From positions 20,280 to 84,279 of the forward strand of contig DASXEJ010000227.1 in assembly GCA_036490175.1 (NCBI GenBank): a stretch of DNA of 64,000 nt, given 5' to 3'. The notes under the pieces are model-generated. The model made no database searches. It saw nothing but the letters and a program-made list of their open reading frames with translations, and was not told the DNA's origin. The DNA comes from Pirellulales bacterium. Its GTDB lineage: Bacteria; Planctomycetota; Planctomycetia; Pirellulales; JACPPG01. The first letter of the stretch is position 1; each line of letters begins with the position of its first letter. A program made the position numbers and the translations under genes. Below are positions 63,213 to 64,000 of this stretch, one piece after another.

Positions 63213-64000
63213 GTGGTCAAGCTACTAAGGGCACATGGGGGATGTCTTGGCGTCAGGAGGCTTTGAAGGGCGTGGAAGACTGCGAAAAGCTCGGGGAAAC
63301 TGTCAAACGAGTGTTGATCCCGAGATTCCCGAACTGGCATACACTGAATTCATAGGTGTGTGCAGCCAACGCGGTGAACTGAAACATCTAAGTAACCGCA
63401 GGAAAAGAAAGAAAAATCGATTTCCTCAGTAGCGGCGAGCGAAGGGGAAATAGCCCAAACCGCGAAGGTTTTCCTTTGCGGGGTTGTAGGGCTTCTCACA
63501 TGGGAGTTACAAAACTGTCTGTTAGCAGAACCATCTGGAAAGTTGGGCCATAGCGGGTGACAGCCCCGTATGCGACAACGGACAGTCTCCCGAGGAGTAC
63601 CTGAGTAGGTCGGGTCACGTGGAACCCCGACTGAATCTACGGGGACCATCCCGTAAGGCTAAATACTACCTGACGACCGATAGTAAACTCAGTAAGGCGA
63701 CTGAAAGATGGGAAGAACCCCTGCTAGGGGAGGATACTGAACCTGAAACCATGTGCCTACAAGCGGTCGGAGCACTATGCCCGTAAGGGAAATGTGTGAC
63801 GGCGTGCCTTTTGCATAATGATCCGGCGAGTTACCGTCAGCGGCTCGGTTAAGATCTTAAGGATCGAAGCCAGAGGGAAACCGAGTCTGAATAGGGCGAC
63901 AATTGGTCGCTGGTGGTAGACGCGAAACTGCACGATCTACCCATGAGCAGGTTGAACCGCGGGTTATACCGCGTGGAGGACCGAACCCACTTGGGTTGAA
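63213..64000 (+). rRNA. 23S ribosomal RNA, 5' part
   Basis: The sequence beginning near TGGTCAAGCTACTAAGGGCA matches the conserved 5' end of bacterial 23S rRNA (GGTTAAGCGACTAAGCG type in E. coli), and continues with conserved domain I blocks such as CAGTAGCGGCGAGCGAAGGGG and GTAGACGCGAAACTGCACGATC-type text near the end. About 790 nt are present; the gene runs off the window. The exact 5' end is uncertain by some nucleotides. No 16S gene precedes it within the transcript, consistent with the unlinked rRNA genes of many planctomycetes. Short ORFs on both strands in it are ignored. Confidence 0.95.

Noticed and set aside
63155..63649. Short frames in the 23S region
   Set aside because: The DNA is clearly rRNA; coding frames there are accidental.
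1..64000. CRISPR arrays, tRNA genes, insertion sequences, prophage, 16S rRNA
   Set aside because: No regularly spaced repeats, no tRNA-like T-loop and acceptor pattern in gaps, no transposase or phage genes, and no 16S sequence were seen on reading the window.

Overview
The window looks like ordinary chromosome from a GC-rich member of the Planctomycetota, most likely Pirellulales-like. The signs are a DUF1559 protein with a prepilin-type N-terminus, a PEP-CTERM protein, two secreted PQQ-type beta-propellers, DUF1570-type HExxH proteins, an 8x EF-hand protein, many lipoproteins, an App1-type phosphatase, and a 23S rRNA gene with its own promoter and no 16S gene ahead of it. The assignment rests on gene content, since no search was possible. 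I see no prophage, IS element, CRISPR array or tRNA gene.

Layout. 1-3.1 kb: tail of an Arg/Asp/His-rich protein, a sugar-type ABC binding lipoprotein and ispG (isoprenoid pathway). 3.1-10.3 kb: mostly minus-strand genes for a methyltransferase, a TMTC-like membrane TPR protein, a tandem GNAT protein, a Rieske protein and an LpxL-type acyltransferase, plus a plus-strand HExxH lipoprotein. 10.9-16.5 kb: serine acetyltransferase, PQQ propeller, DUF1570 protein and a double ABC permease. 16.7-23.1 kb: plus-strand genes for a HEAT-repeat lipoprotein, a toroid-like secreted protein, a DacZ-like diadenylate cyclase, and the overlapping set DUF1559, redoxin, small lipoprotein. 23.1-27.8 kb: a DUF6690-like protein, a Gfo/Idh/MocA oxidoreductase, a THUMP-like methyltransferase and a conserved protein of unknown function.

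28-31.5 kb: a heme operon made of a HemD-HemE fusion followed by HemY through an ATGA overlap. These give three consecutive late steps of protoporphyrin synthesis, apart from the coproporphyrinogen oxidase step. 31.4-37.2 kb: glgC, App1-like phosphatase, nadE and a YceH/DUF480 protein. 37.2-41.8 kb: Dabb-domain protein, a GT2-GT83 fusion and an LptF/LptG permease. 41.8-48.5 kb: a 69-aa protein, an EF-hand protein, FlgM, a Fur-family regulator, purB and an HD phosphohydrolase. 48.8-62.4 kb: mainly exported proteins (a 660-aa secreted protein, Gly/His-rich TPR protein, alpha/beta hydrolase, PQQ propeller, PEP-CTERM protein, LRR protein, SMP-30 lactonase). 62.7-64 kb: a strong promoter, a boxA-like leader and the first ~790 nt of 23S rRNA.

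The best candidates for something undescribed are a compact structured RNA with an intrinsic terminator near 51.8 kb in a gap with no gene on that strand, an archaeal-style diadenylate cyclase with an altered RHR motif, the HemD-HemE fusion, and two perfect inverted repeats placed like operators at 20.83 and 40.42 kb. Starts were often moved downstream of the longest open frame to fit signal peptides, ribosome binding sites or overlaps. Each such choice is noted.
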